Notes: a model not told the origin generated them from the sequence alone. DNA of 64,000 nt from Sorex araneus (GCF_027595985.1 NC_073305.1:30069939-30133938); one strand, 5' to 3'; counted from the stretch's first letter, positions 12,090-23,722 are shown. A program made the numbers and translations.

Positions 12090-15000
12090 TTCCCTACCTT
12101 ATTCAAAGCAGGAAAGGATTCTAACTGCAAAGAAGAGAGTTGAATTCACATTGCTTCTTAATATCCTTCTCCTTTCTTGTTCTCCAATCAAATGTAACCT
12201 AGCCAAAGAAACTCCACAGACTTAAAATAATAGAATAAAAGCTTTCAGGATTTAACAGGTAGACAAGTCACAGAATAACACTATTTGTGTTCTACTTGTC
12301 ATAAGCTATGTCAGAAATAGAGTATTCCTAATCCATCTCTGTGATAAGCAAAGAGTAGAATATCAGTCAACTCATGACTTCTTAAAATTAATATGACTCT
12401 ACTCATAAGTTTATGAAAAACTGGAATTCAAAAATTATACTTTTTCAGAGCATGGGGATTATAAAGTATCCTTTATTTCTATGACAAGTTAACTTTAAAT
12501 TCATATGTAAGTAGAGGCTTTTGTCTTTTTCTGCAGGGGAATATTTACTGACCGACCAAAACACTTGACATCACAGTTTGTAGCAGGTATTCCAAGATTA
12601 AATATTACTTAAGAATTTTCTCCAAGACATGGGTTAGTTGTTTTACGTTAATGCTTCCAAGTGTTCCCCTAAATAACGAAGTTATCTCCATAGGAAAATT
12701 AAGTACCTACCTGTCAACCTATATTACTTCCACAATTATTTATTGAGCAATTACGATGTGCTTAATCCCCAAGGGATATTATAACCTAATTTTTAAAATG
12801 CACATAGATACATAATTGCAAAGAGTGATACTATATTTTAAGAGAGGCTACAGAAACATAGATCTCCTTTAGCATCTGCATAGGCAGAGTGCAGGCTGAG
12901 TAGGCATTGCTATGGAACTGAGAATGAAGCTAGATTTAAACTCTAAGTCAGAGTGTGGTTATATGATGAGGGAATGAGCAATCTTGGAAGAAGTATTACA
13001 TAAGGGTATCACATGGGAAGGGGTATGAAGGGATCTAAGAGATAACGTGAGAAAAGACAGACTTTTCTGCTACTCCAAGGCTGGGAAGCAATCCATCTAC
13101 ATTAAAACTGTCAGTGAATGGAAAGGCTTCAGAGCCAATACAGTTAATTGCAGAATTTGATCTTTATCGTGAGATTCAAAATCACTGCCATTGTTGAGCT
13201 TAACTTTCAGAACTGAATGCTGGAATCATGCAAGTCAACATGATTTAACTGATTCAGAAGATACTTACTCTGAAGTTAAGGTTCTAAACTAATGAATAAC
13301 TTTGCTGTTTGCTCTAGGAAATTCTTGCCACCCACTTATCCAAATAAATATTTGACTCATCTCTTCCATCAGGACAAAAGTATGCTCAACTGCAGGAACA
13401 ACTTACTTTTTAAACAGTTTATCAAAATTCGTGTCTCTCTTAGCTGTGCCTACCAGTCCTAAATTATTACTTGAGGAATGTCATCCAATCAGTTTGCCTT
13501 GAAAGACCCAGTCTTGGCCCCTTGAGCATAGACCTGATTGTAAATATCTCCTTTTCTCTTCTTAGAAGGCAGTGTTCTGTACTTAGCAGGGCAAATTCAC
13601 TTAGATGAACCTAACCCAGAGATTTTCTTTTTATCTTCCTTTATTTATTAATTTATTTTGTGGTACCACACTGGATGGTGATAAAGGCTTACACTACTGC
13701 CTCAGGGATCACTCCAGGAAAAAGTTAACTGATCAAATTTCATAATACCTCAACTATAAATATTCTTTCTACATTTGTCTTCTAATTTCATTATGAACAC
13801 ACCAACTTGCATAGTACTTACAATGTAATATGGGCTCAAAATTACCCATTGTTACAATTATTCTTGCTTTTTCTGCTTTAAAAGATTCTTCATTTGGTTA
13901 TTAAACCTTAAGAAACACCATATTTGCAGGACTAACAGGATAAAGAAGAAGGAAATGATGTAATTTTTTTACTTAGACACAGCACTCCATATACTCCCCA
14001 TCTCACCATGAGTCTTTATTTTAAGGGTCCAAGTACCTAAGATTTAATTGCATTAGTTTCCTGCCAGTAAGAAAGGGCATGGATAACAGAAAGAGTACTG
14101 AGCTCCCATTTCTCTCTATTTATGACTCTAATTTAACTGGGGGTTGTCCTTTGTGCTTTTTGATTAGTTTTCTCTTCTGAGTGAGCTCCTAAAGCTAGGA
14201 GCTTCCTGAAAAGAATCTTTTTATGCATTCTGCTGGATAAAGCAAGTTTAATCCAATTTTCCTTGAGTCCAACAATATAAAATAAATCCTATGTAGACAA
14301 GAACAAATAAAACATTTTCTAATGGTTGAGATGAATTCCCACAAGATCATGCTAGCTCAAATGAAATGTGACCAACACAGAGATCCAAAATGGTTTCAAA
14401 CTATAATCAACCCACTTCAAATTACAGTAGGTAAGCTCAGGCCAGTTGAAATGTGATGGAATCAAACTGGTCCTGAAAAGAATAAATTAAATCTAATTTT
14501 CTCCCCAGTTCAAAATTGGTTCTTATTGATTTCAGGTTAATTAAGACATTTCAAATTGTATCAATTCATTTTCAGTTGTTTCAGATAAATGCGGACAAAG
14601 CAAAGCTGATATAAACAACATAGCCTTACACTAAAAAACTGTATGCCAAATAACTTAACAGAGTCAAACTTTATAAATTTATGTTAATTTACTTTTGTCT
14701 TGTCTCACTGTACTGTCTCTTGAACATTATTTCCCAGGATGACCAAAAGAATAGCATCTCTCAGATCCTTGTCATGTCTAAGTAACCCAATAAGGCAAAA
14801 ATATCTGGACTGTCTGCCTTGGGATTTCTTTTGAACTAAAAAAGAAATAAACTCCTCTAAGAAAACCACAATTGCTTGGTTCTTTGTTTCATGCAATTGA
14901 ACCTCCTCCTATATGCTTCAATTAACAACATATACTTAAAATTAAATCTTTTAGATGTTTGGAATGTTTTCCTCTAAAGAGTCACTGTTAAAAATTGTAG

Positions 15001-15357
15001 GAACCCCCACAAAAAAATCAAAAGTCATTTTGATTTTGGACAAAGATTCTGTCCTGCCCTTACCCCATTTTCATAGAAAAGGTCCTGACCCTGAGCACCT
15101 CTCAATGTCACAATTATCACAATACATCAAAAGGCAAAAGAAGTTTAAAGATTTTTGCTTGACCCAAGCCCAAATTTTATACAGCTAATCATTCTATTTC
15201 TATTTAAGATAGTATTTCTATACCTGTGTCTGGGCTACCACTTTCTCTTGGTTCTTTCTATCATCATTAGTTGTTTGTTCCTCTTCACATTGACTTGGTT
15301 TCCCAGAGGGCAATTCTCGACATGTCTAATTTTTATACACTTTAGATTTCATCCCAT
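12090..15357. other. Long repeat-poor stretch
   Basis: Mostly unique sequence. Possible old pieces: a line-2-like phrase (atttattgagcaattacgat at 12738) and an antisense SINE-like scrap at 13655-13725. Neither is strong. Short frames at 14705-14896, 14955-15188 and 15155-15451 were inspected and not recognised. Confidence 0.5.
12730..12860 (+). mobile_element. Possible L2-type fragment
   Basis: The phrase atttattgagcaattacgatgtgctt fits the common mammalian old-repeat wording 'atttattgagcacctactatgtgcc'. Very diverged. Confidence 0.3.
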
Positions 15358-16045
15358 ACACTGTCACTGTATCACTGTCATCCTGTTGGTCATCAATTTG
15401 CTTGAGCGGGCACTAGTAACATCTCCATTCATCCTAGCCCTGAGATTTTAGCAGCCTCTCTTGACTCGTTCTTCCCAGTGCTGCCACATTGGAAGCTCTT
15501 TCAGAGTAAGGGAAATGAGACCCATCATTATTACTGTATTTGGCATATCGAATACCCACAGAGAGGTTGTCAGGCTCTTTCATGCAGGCAGGATGCTCTC
15601 GGTACCTTGCCAGGTTCTTTGAGAGGGAGAACTAGGCTATAAGAGGTCGTGTGCTTGCATTGTGGCCGTGCTTCTGGGAGCTTTGTTTTATAGTCTCTGG
15701 ATCTTGGCCATTGATGAGATTACAAAGTGCTGGGGGCAGTTTCTGGGTGTGGCTGCCTCACTACTGGAAAATGGGGGATCTGGGTGGAGGAGGCCTAGTT
15801 CCAATCTGAGCAGGCTTGGAGATCTCAGTCCCGGGTCCCGCACACCTGGGTTCCTCTGCCAGTTCCTTCATGCTTGAGGCTCCTCTGAATGTGTGGAAAG
15901 GGACCTTCAGCATGGCTGGGTTCCAGAGGTTTTCAGCTTCCGGGGCTCTGCTGGGGTGGAGAGGGAAACTCAGCCCACCTCCCTCCAGAGGCCCTGGTGA
16001 AGACAGTCAGGCGAGAGGGCAAGAGACTCTGCATCATCCAATATG
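15358..16045 (-). mobile_element. SINE-2 long subfamily with extended GC-rich 5' region (composite retroposon)
   Basis: On the plus strand this starts with the antisense CAGTG tail (cactgtcactgtatcactgt) and the SINE-2 body. The body includes a roughly 95-bp insert (agccctgagattttagcagc to aaatgagacccatcattatt) absent from the short subfamily. Instead of the tRNA head, it continues for 430 bp of GC-rich sequence. In element orientation that sequence contains gactgagatctccaagcc and ccagcactttgtaatctc, then gatccagagactataaaa. These resemble the module found in L1 3'UTRs at 16.5, 48.5 and 52.6 kb. The left border (5' end near 16045) is approximate. Confidence 0.65.
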
Positions 16046-16196
16046 ATAATTTAAAATTTCTAGTTTGATGGCTTTGAATCATATATATGTAATCTCCACT
16101 TCTTCCCTGTAGGTAAACTCAAAGTAATTATGTTGGATTGGCTCACAATGCTCAATTTGCACAAACCAAAACCAGATGAAACTACTCCTAATGCAG

Positions 16197-16402
16197 GGCA
16201 AGAAAGATAGAACAGTTGACAGAGTACTTGCCTTGCATGTTTCCAACCTGGGTTTGCTTCCCAGTACTCCATTTGTCCCGTGAGCACTCCTAGGAGTTAA
16301 CCCTGAGTATAGAGCCAGTAGTAAGTAAGCCCTGACCACCACTTGATAAGGCCCCCAAACCAAATCAACCAAACAAACAACAAAACAACAAACGAACAAA
16401 GC
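16197..16402 (+). mobile_element. SINE-1 with (CAAA)n-type tail
   Basis: Head caagaaagatagaacagttg, middle ccatttgtcccgtgagcact, body, then a long tail of CAAA/CAAAACAA units. Confidence 0.82.
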
Positions 16403-16454
16403 CTAGTCTTGAATTTTCCATGTCAGTAGATAATAATTTCTTTCTTATAGTTGC

Positions 16455-17365
16455 ATAGGTCAAATGTCTATGAAACTTGACCAGCTCCAGCATGATGTAA
16501 GCTCAACTACAAGTCTCTGGCCTTCCTCTAGAGCCTCATAAATAATTCTTGAAAGAGACTTACTTGCTGCAAAAAATTTTCTCTGAAACCGTCTGAGGCT
16601 ATGACTGAGGGGGTGGATTTGCCCAGTGCAGGTCCAAACAGAGGCCCAGAAGCAGCTTGTTCCCACACTGCAAAATGCTGACATGCCACCAGCAGACTCC
16701 ACTGTCCGAAGACTGACTCTCATCCAGAAATTAACCTGATGAAAATTTGGGTATGCTGATCTTTGTGACTGAAATCTCCTAACTTTCTTGGGCTTGGGAT
16801 GAGCTACGTTCTGCCACCTCCCATACTGCCAGAAGCCCAGGTAGTTCCATGCACACCACAAAGCCACCACCCAGTTAAAGATTTAACTCCAGCTGTATCA
16901 CTAGTTACAAATTATGGACCTTTTGGAGCACGTGTCTGAGTGACGTCTCCAAATTGTACAACACTGATAATCCAGTGTTTGGGATTATCAGATTGGATGG
17001 GATGTCATGTGAAAAGCAACCAATCTCAACTAACAAAACATAAACATAGAAGGCTTAACCTATAGCAACATTTTAGCAATCCTTCACATAAGGAATTAAT
17101 TCCTCCATTGGTGAAGTACAAGAATTTACACTAATTTTCTTCTAAGAAAATATATTTTGATCATTCCATTAGCAATTTATTGATAATAAGCAATATAAAA
17201 TAAGTTATCGAGGGCCTGTTATGGAGGCAGGCTCCATGGTGGTTGGAAAGATAAGAGACAATGTGGAGGGAAGGTGAAAATGGTGGTGGCATTGGTGTTG
17301 GAATATTGAATGCCTGTAACAAATCATTATGAACAAGTGTGAAAACCACAGTGTTTACATAAAAT
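16455..17365 (+). mobile_element. L1 3'UTR with GC-rich module and terminal unit
   Basis: Contains tttgtgactgaaatctcc (16762 on) followed by the module, then unique 3'UTR, then a terminal unit with ggtggcattggtgttggaat and atcattatgaacaag. The order matches the copy at 52.36-53.31 kb along most of its length. The 136-codon minus-strand frame inside (16460-16870) is an antisense reading of this repeat; related antisense frames occur at 48.4-48.6 kb. Confidence 0.65.
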
Positions 17366-17629
17366 GTAGGGGGGAAATTTATGTAAGTAGATTTTACCTA
17401 TTTCATTTAAAGTACAAAAGATAGTAGCACAGAATTTCTTAAAAGTTTTATTAATGACAGTAAGGCATGACTATTACCATAATAAAACCCAAATATGAAA
17501 TAAAATTTAATGAAATATATCTTTGACTACAGAGTTTAAGACTTACTTATGTAAATAAGAAGCAGCATTTTATTTTATTAAAGGTTTTTATTTTTCTTAT
17601 TTACATAGGTTAAAACAAAATATCACAAA

Positions 17630-17865
17630 TTGGCTCTTGCTGATTTATTTTCTGATCATAGTTGGAACAAGTGATATAAGGTAAATTCATTATGTGCCTG
17701 AGGGGGCAGATGGGGATGGGTGAGAAAATAGGGACATTGAGGGAGGAAAGCTTACACTGGTGGTTGGATTGATATTGGATATTGGAAATGTCTGAAACAA
17801 CTTTGTTTATAATGAACAACTTTGTAAATCATGTTATTTTTAATAAAAATAATAATTTTTAAAAT
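17630..17865 (+). mobile_element. L1 3'-terminal unit
   Basis: gggacattgagggaggaaag, cttacactggtggttggatt, ggatattggaaatgtc and gaacaactttgtaaatcatg match the terminal units at 17.2 and 53.2-54.4 kb. Ends in an A/T-rich tail. Confidence 0.7.
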
Positions 17866-18179
17866 GTCTATTAAACTATTTTTTCCTCAAGTCTCATTAA
17901 ATATCCACTCCTTTACTTCACTAACATACTCTATCAACTATACTCTTAACTGATTTCAGAACTAGACCCCTAACCACCACTTCCTTCACTGCAACTCTAT
18001 TATATTCAACTCTACTGTAAAGTATCATGTTGTAAATTTCCTCATTCTGGTCTCTAGGAGTCCATTTACACCCAAGTACACCTTACTTTTCAAACAGTAA
18101 ATAGAGGGATACTAAAATTCAAATTGAATCACTTCACTGCCCTGTTCAGTTTCTCTAATACATGCCCCTCTACACTGAC

Positions 18180-18640
18180 TAGAAAATACTTCTTTGATTT
18201 CATTATTTACCCCTCCACCACGTCATCTCTTCTATTCCCAAGCCATACTTACCTCCAAGTTGGCTTCTGAATGTTCCAGAAATGCTGCTCTTAGGGTGCT
18301 TGACTTACTAAGCATCCATGTATAACTCTCTTTCCCAGACATTCACATTGTACTCTCCCCTACTTTATCTTCATTTAAGTGTTACTTTATCAGAGGATTT
18401 TTATTAGCCTTTTCCCAATAGCACACCCCAATTCATTCTTATATCCTTTTACTGTATTTAATTTTCTTCAAGACACTTTTCATCACCTGACATTACATAT
18501 TTACTTGTTGATTGTCTGCTCTAATTACATGGAAAACTTCAGAAAAGTAGTAACTTGGTCAATTTTGTTGACTATATGTCTCCAACCTCCAGGCAACTGC
18601 CTGGCACATAGGAGGCATATTGTCAATTTTTAAAAATGAT
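18180..18640 (+). mobile_element. L2 3' fragment
   Basis: Good match to the remembered L2 3' end: gtgttactttatcagagg, ttcttcaagacacttttcat, cacctgacattacatattta, cttgttgattgtctgctc and finally ctgcctggcacataggaggc. An ancient pan-mammalian LINE fossil, not coding. Confidence 0.8.
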
Positions 18641-18722
18641 TTGATGCAGAATAATTAACCTTTAATCAAGTAATTGCTCTTGACCATTCAGTAAACTACC
18701 TGATTGAATGTGGCGTATATGA

Positions 18723-18764
18723 ACATTTTAAGGAAATATTTTAAGAAATATTTCCTTAAAATGT
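18723..18764. repeat. Perfect 18-bp inverted repeat (hairpin)
   Basis: acattttaaggaaatatt (18723-18740) is the exact reverse complement of aatatttccttaaaatgt (18747-18764), with a 6-nt spacer ttaaga. No flanking element was identified. Confidence 0.95.
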
Positions 18765-19936
18765 TAAGAAAATGTTTTAAAGAAAAATCATGGAATTTTT
18801 AAAGGTTCTGGTAATGGTTTATTTTCATTGATCAAGAGACTGTCATTTCTATAAAAAAGTGGCACAGCAGAAGCTATGCTGTGATTATAGTATTTTCTCA
18901 TGAATTTCACAGTAAATGAAGAGAGACTAAATGAGACAAATCCATACTTTGCTTTAACATGTTTTCCATTTTATTCGAAGTGTTAATTAAGAAACTGACA
19001 GCTCCCAGTCTACTGTCTCAATTATTTAGTTAAAATGCTAACTAAGCCCTGTTCAAGTTTAAAAATGTATTGCTACAATTCAATAAAGAGAAGATGACAA
19101 GAGAAGGAAAATCAACTACACTAAATGAGTGCTAAAATTGCCTTTTATATCATGAAACTCAAATAATTGCAAACATCAATGTAGAGCACATTCTATGTAG
19201 AAATCAAAAGAAAAGGGCAATAAAAATGTAAGACACCAATACACAAACATACATATAAATAGCTATCACCAGAGACTGAAGTAATTCAGTGAAAAGTTGC
19301 AACATTTTCTTTGACCAATCAAGATAATAAGACACCACATACCCTAAAGCAAAAATAAGGAATAAAGACAAATAGGATATATTTGCTTCATATTCTTCAA
19401 ATTTTAAGTAGATAAAAAATTTAGGTATTATGAAAAGTTCACTGACTATGCTAAATCTAATATTTGGATAGTCTAAATATTTGCCTTCCAAAGGAGAGAT
19501 CTAATTTGACTCATAATCTTCCCCCGTTGAACTCTATAACTAAAACTTTGAATTCTGCTCACTTCTGAGTCAAAAATATCCTCCTTGAAACCTAGAACCA
19601 GGATTAGAGACAGAATTGCAACCATCCATACACAGGAGAAATTTACAGTGCATTGGAAGGCCTCTAATTCCCAGATTCTCAGCCAAACATAAAGGACTTA
19701 ACCAGCCACTACATTGACATTTCAATGCTTGAGAAAGGTAATGTTTTATAATCTAGCATTTCTTTCTGGTTATTTTCTATAAGTAAGAGCAAGGCAAGAA
19801 ACAGGCCATTAAATCCAAGATAGGTACTATAGTTAAAAGTATTAAAAACATACATAGAGACACTTGATGCTAATGAATGACACACTGGTAAAGTGAATTA
19901 AATCTACTGCATTGATTGGTGTCTGACTTTTATCCA
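18765..19936. other. No recognised feature
   Basis: AT-rich unique-looking sequence. A 95-codon minus-strand frame (19204-19491) is hydrophobic and low complexity, with no family resemblance. Confidence 0.45.
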
Positions 19937-20270
19937 TATCTCTAATTTAAATAATTAGAATATAAAATAGTTCATTTTGACTTTTGAGAATATTTAGCCG
20001 GCATAAAAATATCTATCAACATAAAGATCTCATATAGTCTCTTTTAAAAAAAATAGTTTACCATGTTGATGCTCTTAAAATGTGTGCCACAGATGCCACA
20101 GAATTATATGCTTATCTCTAATTTAAATAATTAGGATGGAAAATAGTTCTTTTGACTTTTGAGAATATTTAGTCAGTGAAATCTATCAATATAAAGATTT
20201 CATATAGTCTCTTTAAAAAATAGCCTTAACATGTGATTAACCTTAAAATGTTGCCAGATGCCACAGCATT
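19937..20270. repeat. 176-bp tandem duplication
   Basis: Unit 1 (19937-20112) and unit 2 (20113 to about 20270) both begin tatctctaatttaaataatt. They share ttttgacttttgagaatatt, tctatcaa(c/t)ataaagat and the ending gccacag. Unit 2 carries small deletions. It lies about 730 bp beyond the GADL1 stop, in the gene's 3' direction. Confidence 0.9.
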
Positions 20271-20461
20271 TTCCAAGGTTTGCTCAATTGCCCCTGAAAG
20301 AGTAGATAGACTTTGCTGGCAAAATATCAGTGATGATTCCATCTAAATAGGTTTTTGACCACAGGTTGATATATTTTGCCTACCCACATGGAGGGCTCAC
20401 ACAGGAAACTGTTCCCCCACCCCACCTCCCAACACCATCCTGAATTGCTAATTCAGTTGGT

Positions 20462-20590
20462 CTCTGGAGAGACAGACTTAGAATCACTCCTGGTGGGCTT
20501 GGGGAACTATGTAGGGTACCAGAGATTGAACCTGGACCAGCAGTGCACAAGGCAAACACCCTACCTGCTGGACGATCACTCTGGTCCCAA
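20462..20590 (-). mobile_element. SINE-1, antisense, 3'-truncated
   Basis: aatcactcctggtgggcttg, gattgaacctggaccagcag, caaacaccctacctgctgga, then head tcactctggtccc. The 3' body is missing. Confidence 0.82.
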
Positions 20591-20997
20591 AACAATCCAA
20601 ATTTTTAACAAATTCTCAGTGACACTGAGGCTACTAGTCTAGGAATGACACTTTTAGGACCTCTGTTTATAACTATTAATTTATGTTCCTTAAAATGTAA
20701 TGAAAGCTTAGACACCAGGTCCCACATGATACTTACTAAAATTCTCTTCAAGGCTCTGTCACAGAGACAATTCTTGAGAAATCCATTTTCTATTTTCTTC
20801 CTTATAGAGTCAACAGTATTCTGGTAACTACAAATCATTAACACTATTTGCATTGCATTTTGGTTTCACTGGGCCTGAAATAGCATGTTTCCTATTTCTT
20901 ACCAGAAGGATTGTAAATTCCTATGTATCCCCAGATGCCCATGGTCTATAACACGCCCTAGACCAGGATCCATGACTCTGGGAGACTAAAGCCATAG
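20591..20997 (-). other. Presumed GADL1 3'UTR, unique sequence
   Basis: Unique sequence follows the GADL1 stop codon and runs to a SINE remnant at 20590. No AATAAA or ATTAAA was found on the minus strand within these 400 bases. The nearest clean minus-strand AATAAA candidates are far downstream (about 18.97 and 18.82 kb). The 3'UTR end is therefore undefined, and the assignment rests only on position. Confidence 0.5.
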
Positions 20998-21171
20998 CTA
21001 CATGTCTCTACCAAGCAGGTCAATCTCATCCAAGAGGAAGTCCATGTCCTCTCTGCTCACTTGAGGGCTGATCACCACCTGGCGGAAGAAGTTGACCTTC
21101 CCCCGATGGGGTTGGTAGCCCAGCATCAAACTTCCCTTCTTCATCATCCTCTCCTTTATGGCTGGTGCAAC
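20998..21171 (-). CDS. GADL1: GADL1 terminal coding exon (partial CDS, C-terminal 57 residues plus stop)
   Basis: This exon encodes the C-terminus of glutamate decarboxylase-like 1, a PLP-dependent group II decarboxylase that acts on aspartate (giving beta-alanine) and cysteine sulfinate (giving hypotaurine). Seen: 57 codons from VAPAIKERMMKKGS through GYQPHRGKVNFFRQVV to a final DFLLDEIDLLGRDM and TAG. This is the small C-terminal domain of the GAD/CSAD/GADL1 family. The FFRQVVISPQVSRED stretch and the ending LLGRDM fit GADL1 better than CSAD or GAD1/2, which end in LGQDL. The exon starts at 21171, right after a long pyrimidine tract and a ctgcag acceptor on the minus strand, so it is a spliced exon, not a retrocopy. 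The catalytic PLP lysine lies in upstream exons that I could not find. No frameshift or stop interrupts the frame. Family is certain; the paralogue call is from memory. Confidence 0.9.
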   Translation of the reverse strand, partial: VAPAIKERMMKKGSLMLGYQPHRGKVNFFRQVVISPQVSREDMDFLLDEIDLLGRDM

Positions 21172-21215
21172 CTGCAGGGGTGAGATGAGGAGAGAAGCTG
21201 AAAGGCCAGAATAAT
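21172..21215 (-). promoter_or_regulatory. GADL1: Splice acceptor and polypyrimidine tract of the GADL1 last intron
   Basis: On the minus strand, a C/T-rich run of about 35 nt (ggcctttcagcttctctcc, then tcatctcacccctgcag) ends in AG at 21173-21172, just before the first GADL1 codon at 21171. The intron interrupts between codons (phase 0). There is no competing AG within the last dozen bases. Confidence 0.85.
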
Positions 21216-21404
21216 GAGGGATTACAACAGCACTGTACCCAGCCATTTGATATTCACTGATATCACTGGCGTGGGTCCCACTCTCATGTGCACAGAAGGC
21301 CAATGTTAATAATAATAATCTATTGAGAAATTACAGCAAATGGAGATGGATTCCAGTGAAATAAGTATATTTTAATTCTCCTAGTCATCACAACAAATTC
21401 CCCA

Positions 21405-21592
21405 CCCCAAGGGAGATACTCCTAATGTCTGTTAGTAATACCTAAAGATGAGGGAATTGAGGTGCAAGGTTTTGAAGATTAAATAGCCAAGGTTCTGTGT
21501 TTGAGTGTGCGCCAAGATTTAAGAGCAGGCAGTATCACTCCAAGTCCACACTCTGAAACCTAACTCATTACACAATGCAGTTTTACTACTAA
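21405..21592 (-). mobile_element. MIR fossil, antisense
   Basis: gatgagggaattgaggtgca, aaatagccaaggttctg and agtatcactccaagtccaca match the antisense MIR core (gatgaggaaactgaggcaca ... cccaaggtcaca). Diverged, as expected of an ancient SINE. Confidence 0.7.
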
Positions 21593-22166
21593 AAACAAAG
21601 TGCATGAGTTTTACCTTTTACTGGAGGAAAATGGAACTGGAGGGGGTCATGATAAGAAAAGTAGGTCAGAAAGGGAAGGAAAGGGCAAAACAAATATTGG
21701 ATAATCTTACTGATAGGTGAAGAAACAAAGCAAGGATACATGCACTATTTCATGCAAATAAGCCCTTGGACTGTGATCACAGAATTGAAGTTACTCATGA
21801 GGAAGTTGGATGAGTGAAATGGTCCAATGGAAGGTGATGGAGGGACATTGACACGTGGGTGGTATAGTAACATTAAGCCACAAAAGCATATAAATATTTA
21901 AACTCCCACAACAAATATTAACTCAACAAAAATGAACAAAAGAAAAAATACATCTACACATTTCTTTACATAAGAATATTTTTAGACGTTGATCTAAGTA
22001 TTGCTGTAAATATAAGTACAGAGCTAGGGAGAAATCTTATTAACTGTTAAATCCAAATAGTGGGTATATGACTTTTTCTTTTATCAACTAACCTGGCTGA
22101 CTCTTATGTGTGCTTGAATGTTTTAAAATGGAATAGTTAGAAAAAAGAGTTTTTAAAATTCATGTG
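21593..22166. other. No recognised feature
   Basis: Unique intronic sequence. Confidence 0.45.
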
Positions 22167-22428
22167 CCTTTGGGAATCACTGTCACTGTCATCCCGTTGC
22201 TCATCGATTTGTTTGAGCAGGCACCAGTAATGTCTCTCACTTTGAGACTTATTGTTACTGTTTTTGGCATATTGAATATGTCACGGGTAGCTTGCCAGGC
22301 TATGCCATGCGGGCGCAATACTCTCGGTAGCTTGCCAGGCTCTCCGAGAGGGGTGGAGGAATCGAACATAGGTTGGCTGCGTGAAAGGCGAATGCCCTAG
22401 CACTGTGCTATCACAGTCTCAAAATTTT
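22167..22428 (-). mobile_element. SINE-2, short subfamily, near full length, antisense
   Basis: Antisense tail cactgtcactgtcatcccgt, body (gtttgagcaggcaccagtaa, ttggcatattgaatatgtca, ctcggtagcttgccaggctc), antisense B box gaatcgaac and A box cactgtgctatca. This is one of the more complete copies and shows head plus body plus tail in one element. Confidence 0.88.
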
Positions 22429-23543
22429 CAAATACTATACTCACAAATTTGCCCAAACTAAAAAGTTTTCCAGTTCATGCACATTGAATAAAGCTGTCAT
22501 AAATGGAAAGAAACTACAAATAAGTATTCATGAATTGATGATACCAAAGAAAAATACTAATCCAGGTATTAAGTGTAATTCTAATCTAAATATTAATATT
22601 TATTAGTTTAGTAATGGAACATATGTGAAATATAAATATGTTGTCTTTTATTAAGGGGTGTAAATTTGGAAATAACATGAAGAAGCCTATGGTTCTAGAT
22701 ATAGTGAGAACAATGTGTCCTGATAATGCAAATGTATAAATGTTTCTAAAGGTTTAATGTTTGCAGAAATGCAGAAAGTAGTACAATTTAAGAATCACAA
22801 GGGAAAACAGCCCATTTTGAAATCAGCGTGACCACCAAGAAGGTTAAAAACTTTGAAAAATTGTAAATTTTTGAAAACTAATGTATTCTTGCTATTTTGG
22901 AAATGCAAGCAAAAGTGTCCCACTGTATTTTAACTCTTTAAAACTGTCCTAGTGTATCCTAGATGAATATGTGGAAAGGGAATATAATGAGTTTCTATCC
23001 CCAGGAAGATGAAATTTTGTTCCTCCAGAGGAAGGCATGCATACATAAATGAAACTCGACTTGGTGTGCTTTAAAAGGTATTATGTAGACAAGTGTCATA
23101 AATCTCAGTTCCCATGTGCCTCTCTCATATTGTATCATTCCCACCCCACTCTAATTTTTAAGTTTCCTACATTTTGTTAGATACTTCCCTCAAGACAAGC
23201 CAAACTGCTTCACCTGACACTCAACATAATCTTGATTTGTTCCAAAGCTTATGAAAAGAATTGGGTGTTTTAAACCTCTGAAGATAAACTATGCTGGAGT
23301 CAACCACAATGTCTCCCCAAGGGATGAGCAAGAGTAATTTTACCTAAACCCTTTTTTCCCTCTCCTCATTAATTTTATGACTGAAACCCTTAGAAAACAC
23401 AAATTTTGCTGTGCCAACAACAGCAAATGAAATACCAGGTAACAGCAATCACTTTGTCATTCTAACAAAGATTGGTAGTATAAGGAAATATTAAAAGAAA
23501 GTGTCAGTATTTTAAAGAGAAAAGGATGCAGATTTAGTAGATG
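22429..23543. other. No recognised feature
   Basis: AT-rich unique sequence. Confidence 0.45.
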
Positions 23544-23722
23544 AGGGGCTAAAGGTCTAGTATAGGGGGTTGAGTGTTTGCCTTGCATATGGCCTACCCA
23601 GGTTTGATCCCCAGCATCCCATATGGTCCTCTGAGCTCCACCAGGACTAAATTCTAGGTGCAAAGTGAGGAGTAACCCCTGAGCATATCCAGGTGTGGCT
23701 CCCAAAATTAAAAAATAAGAAT
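23544..23722 (+). mobile_element. SINE-1
   Basis: Degraded A-box region, B box caggtttgatcccc, catcccatatggtcctctga, cctgagcatatccaggtgtg, short A tail. Confidence 0.86.

Noticed and set aside
13640-13730. Possible antisense SINE-1 scrap
   Set aside because: Only a short phrase (gcctcagggatcactccagg) fits; too weak to annotate.
16460-16870. 136-codon minus-strand ORF
   Set aside because: It is the antisense of an L1 3'UTR module. Related antisense frames (sharing VAH...RFQSQ) occur at 48435-48617 in another copy, so it is a repeat artefact, not a gene.
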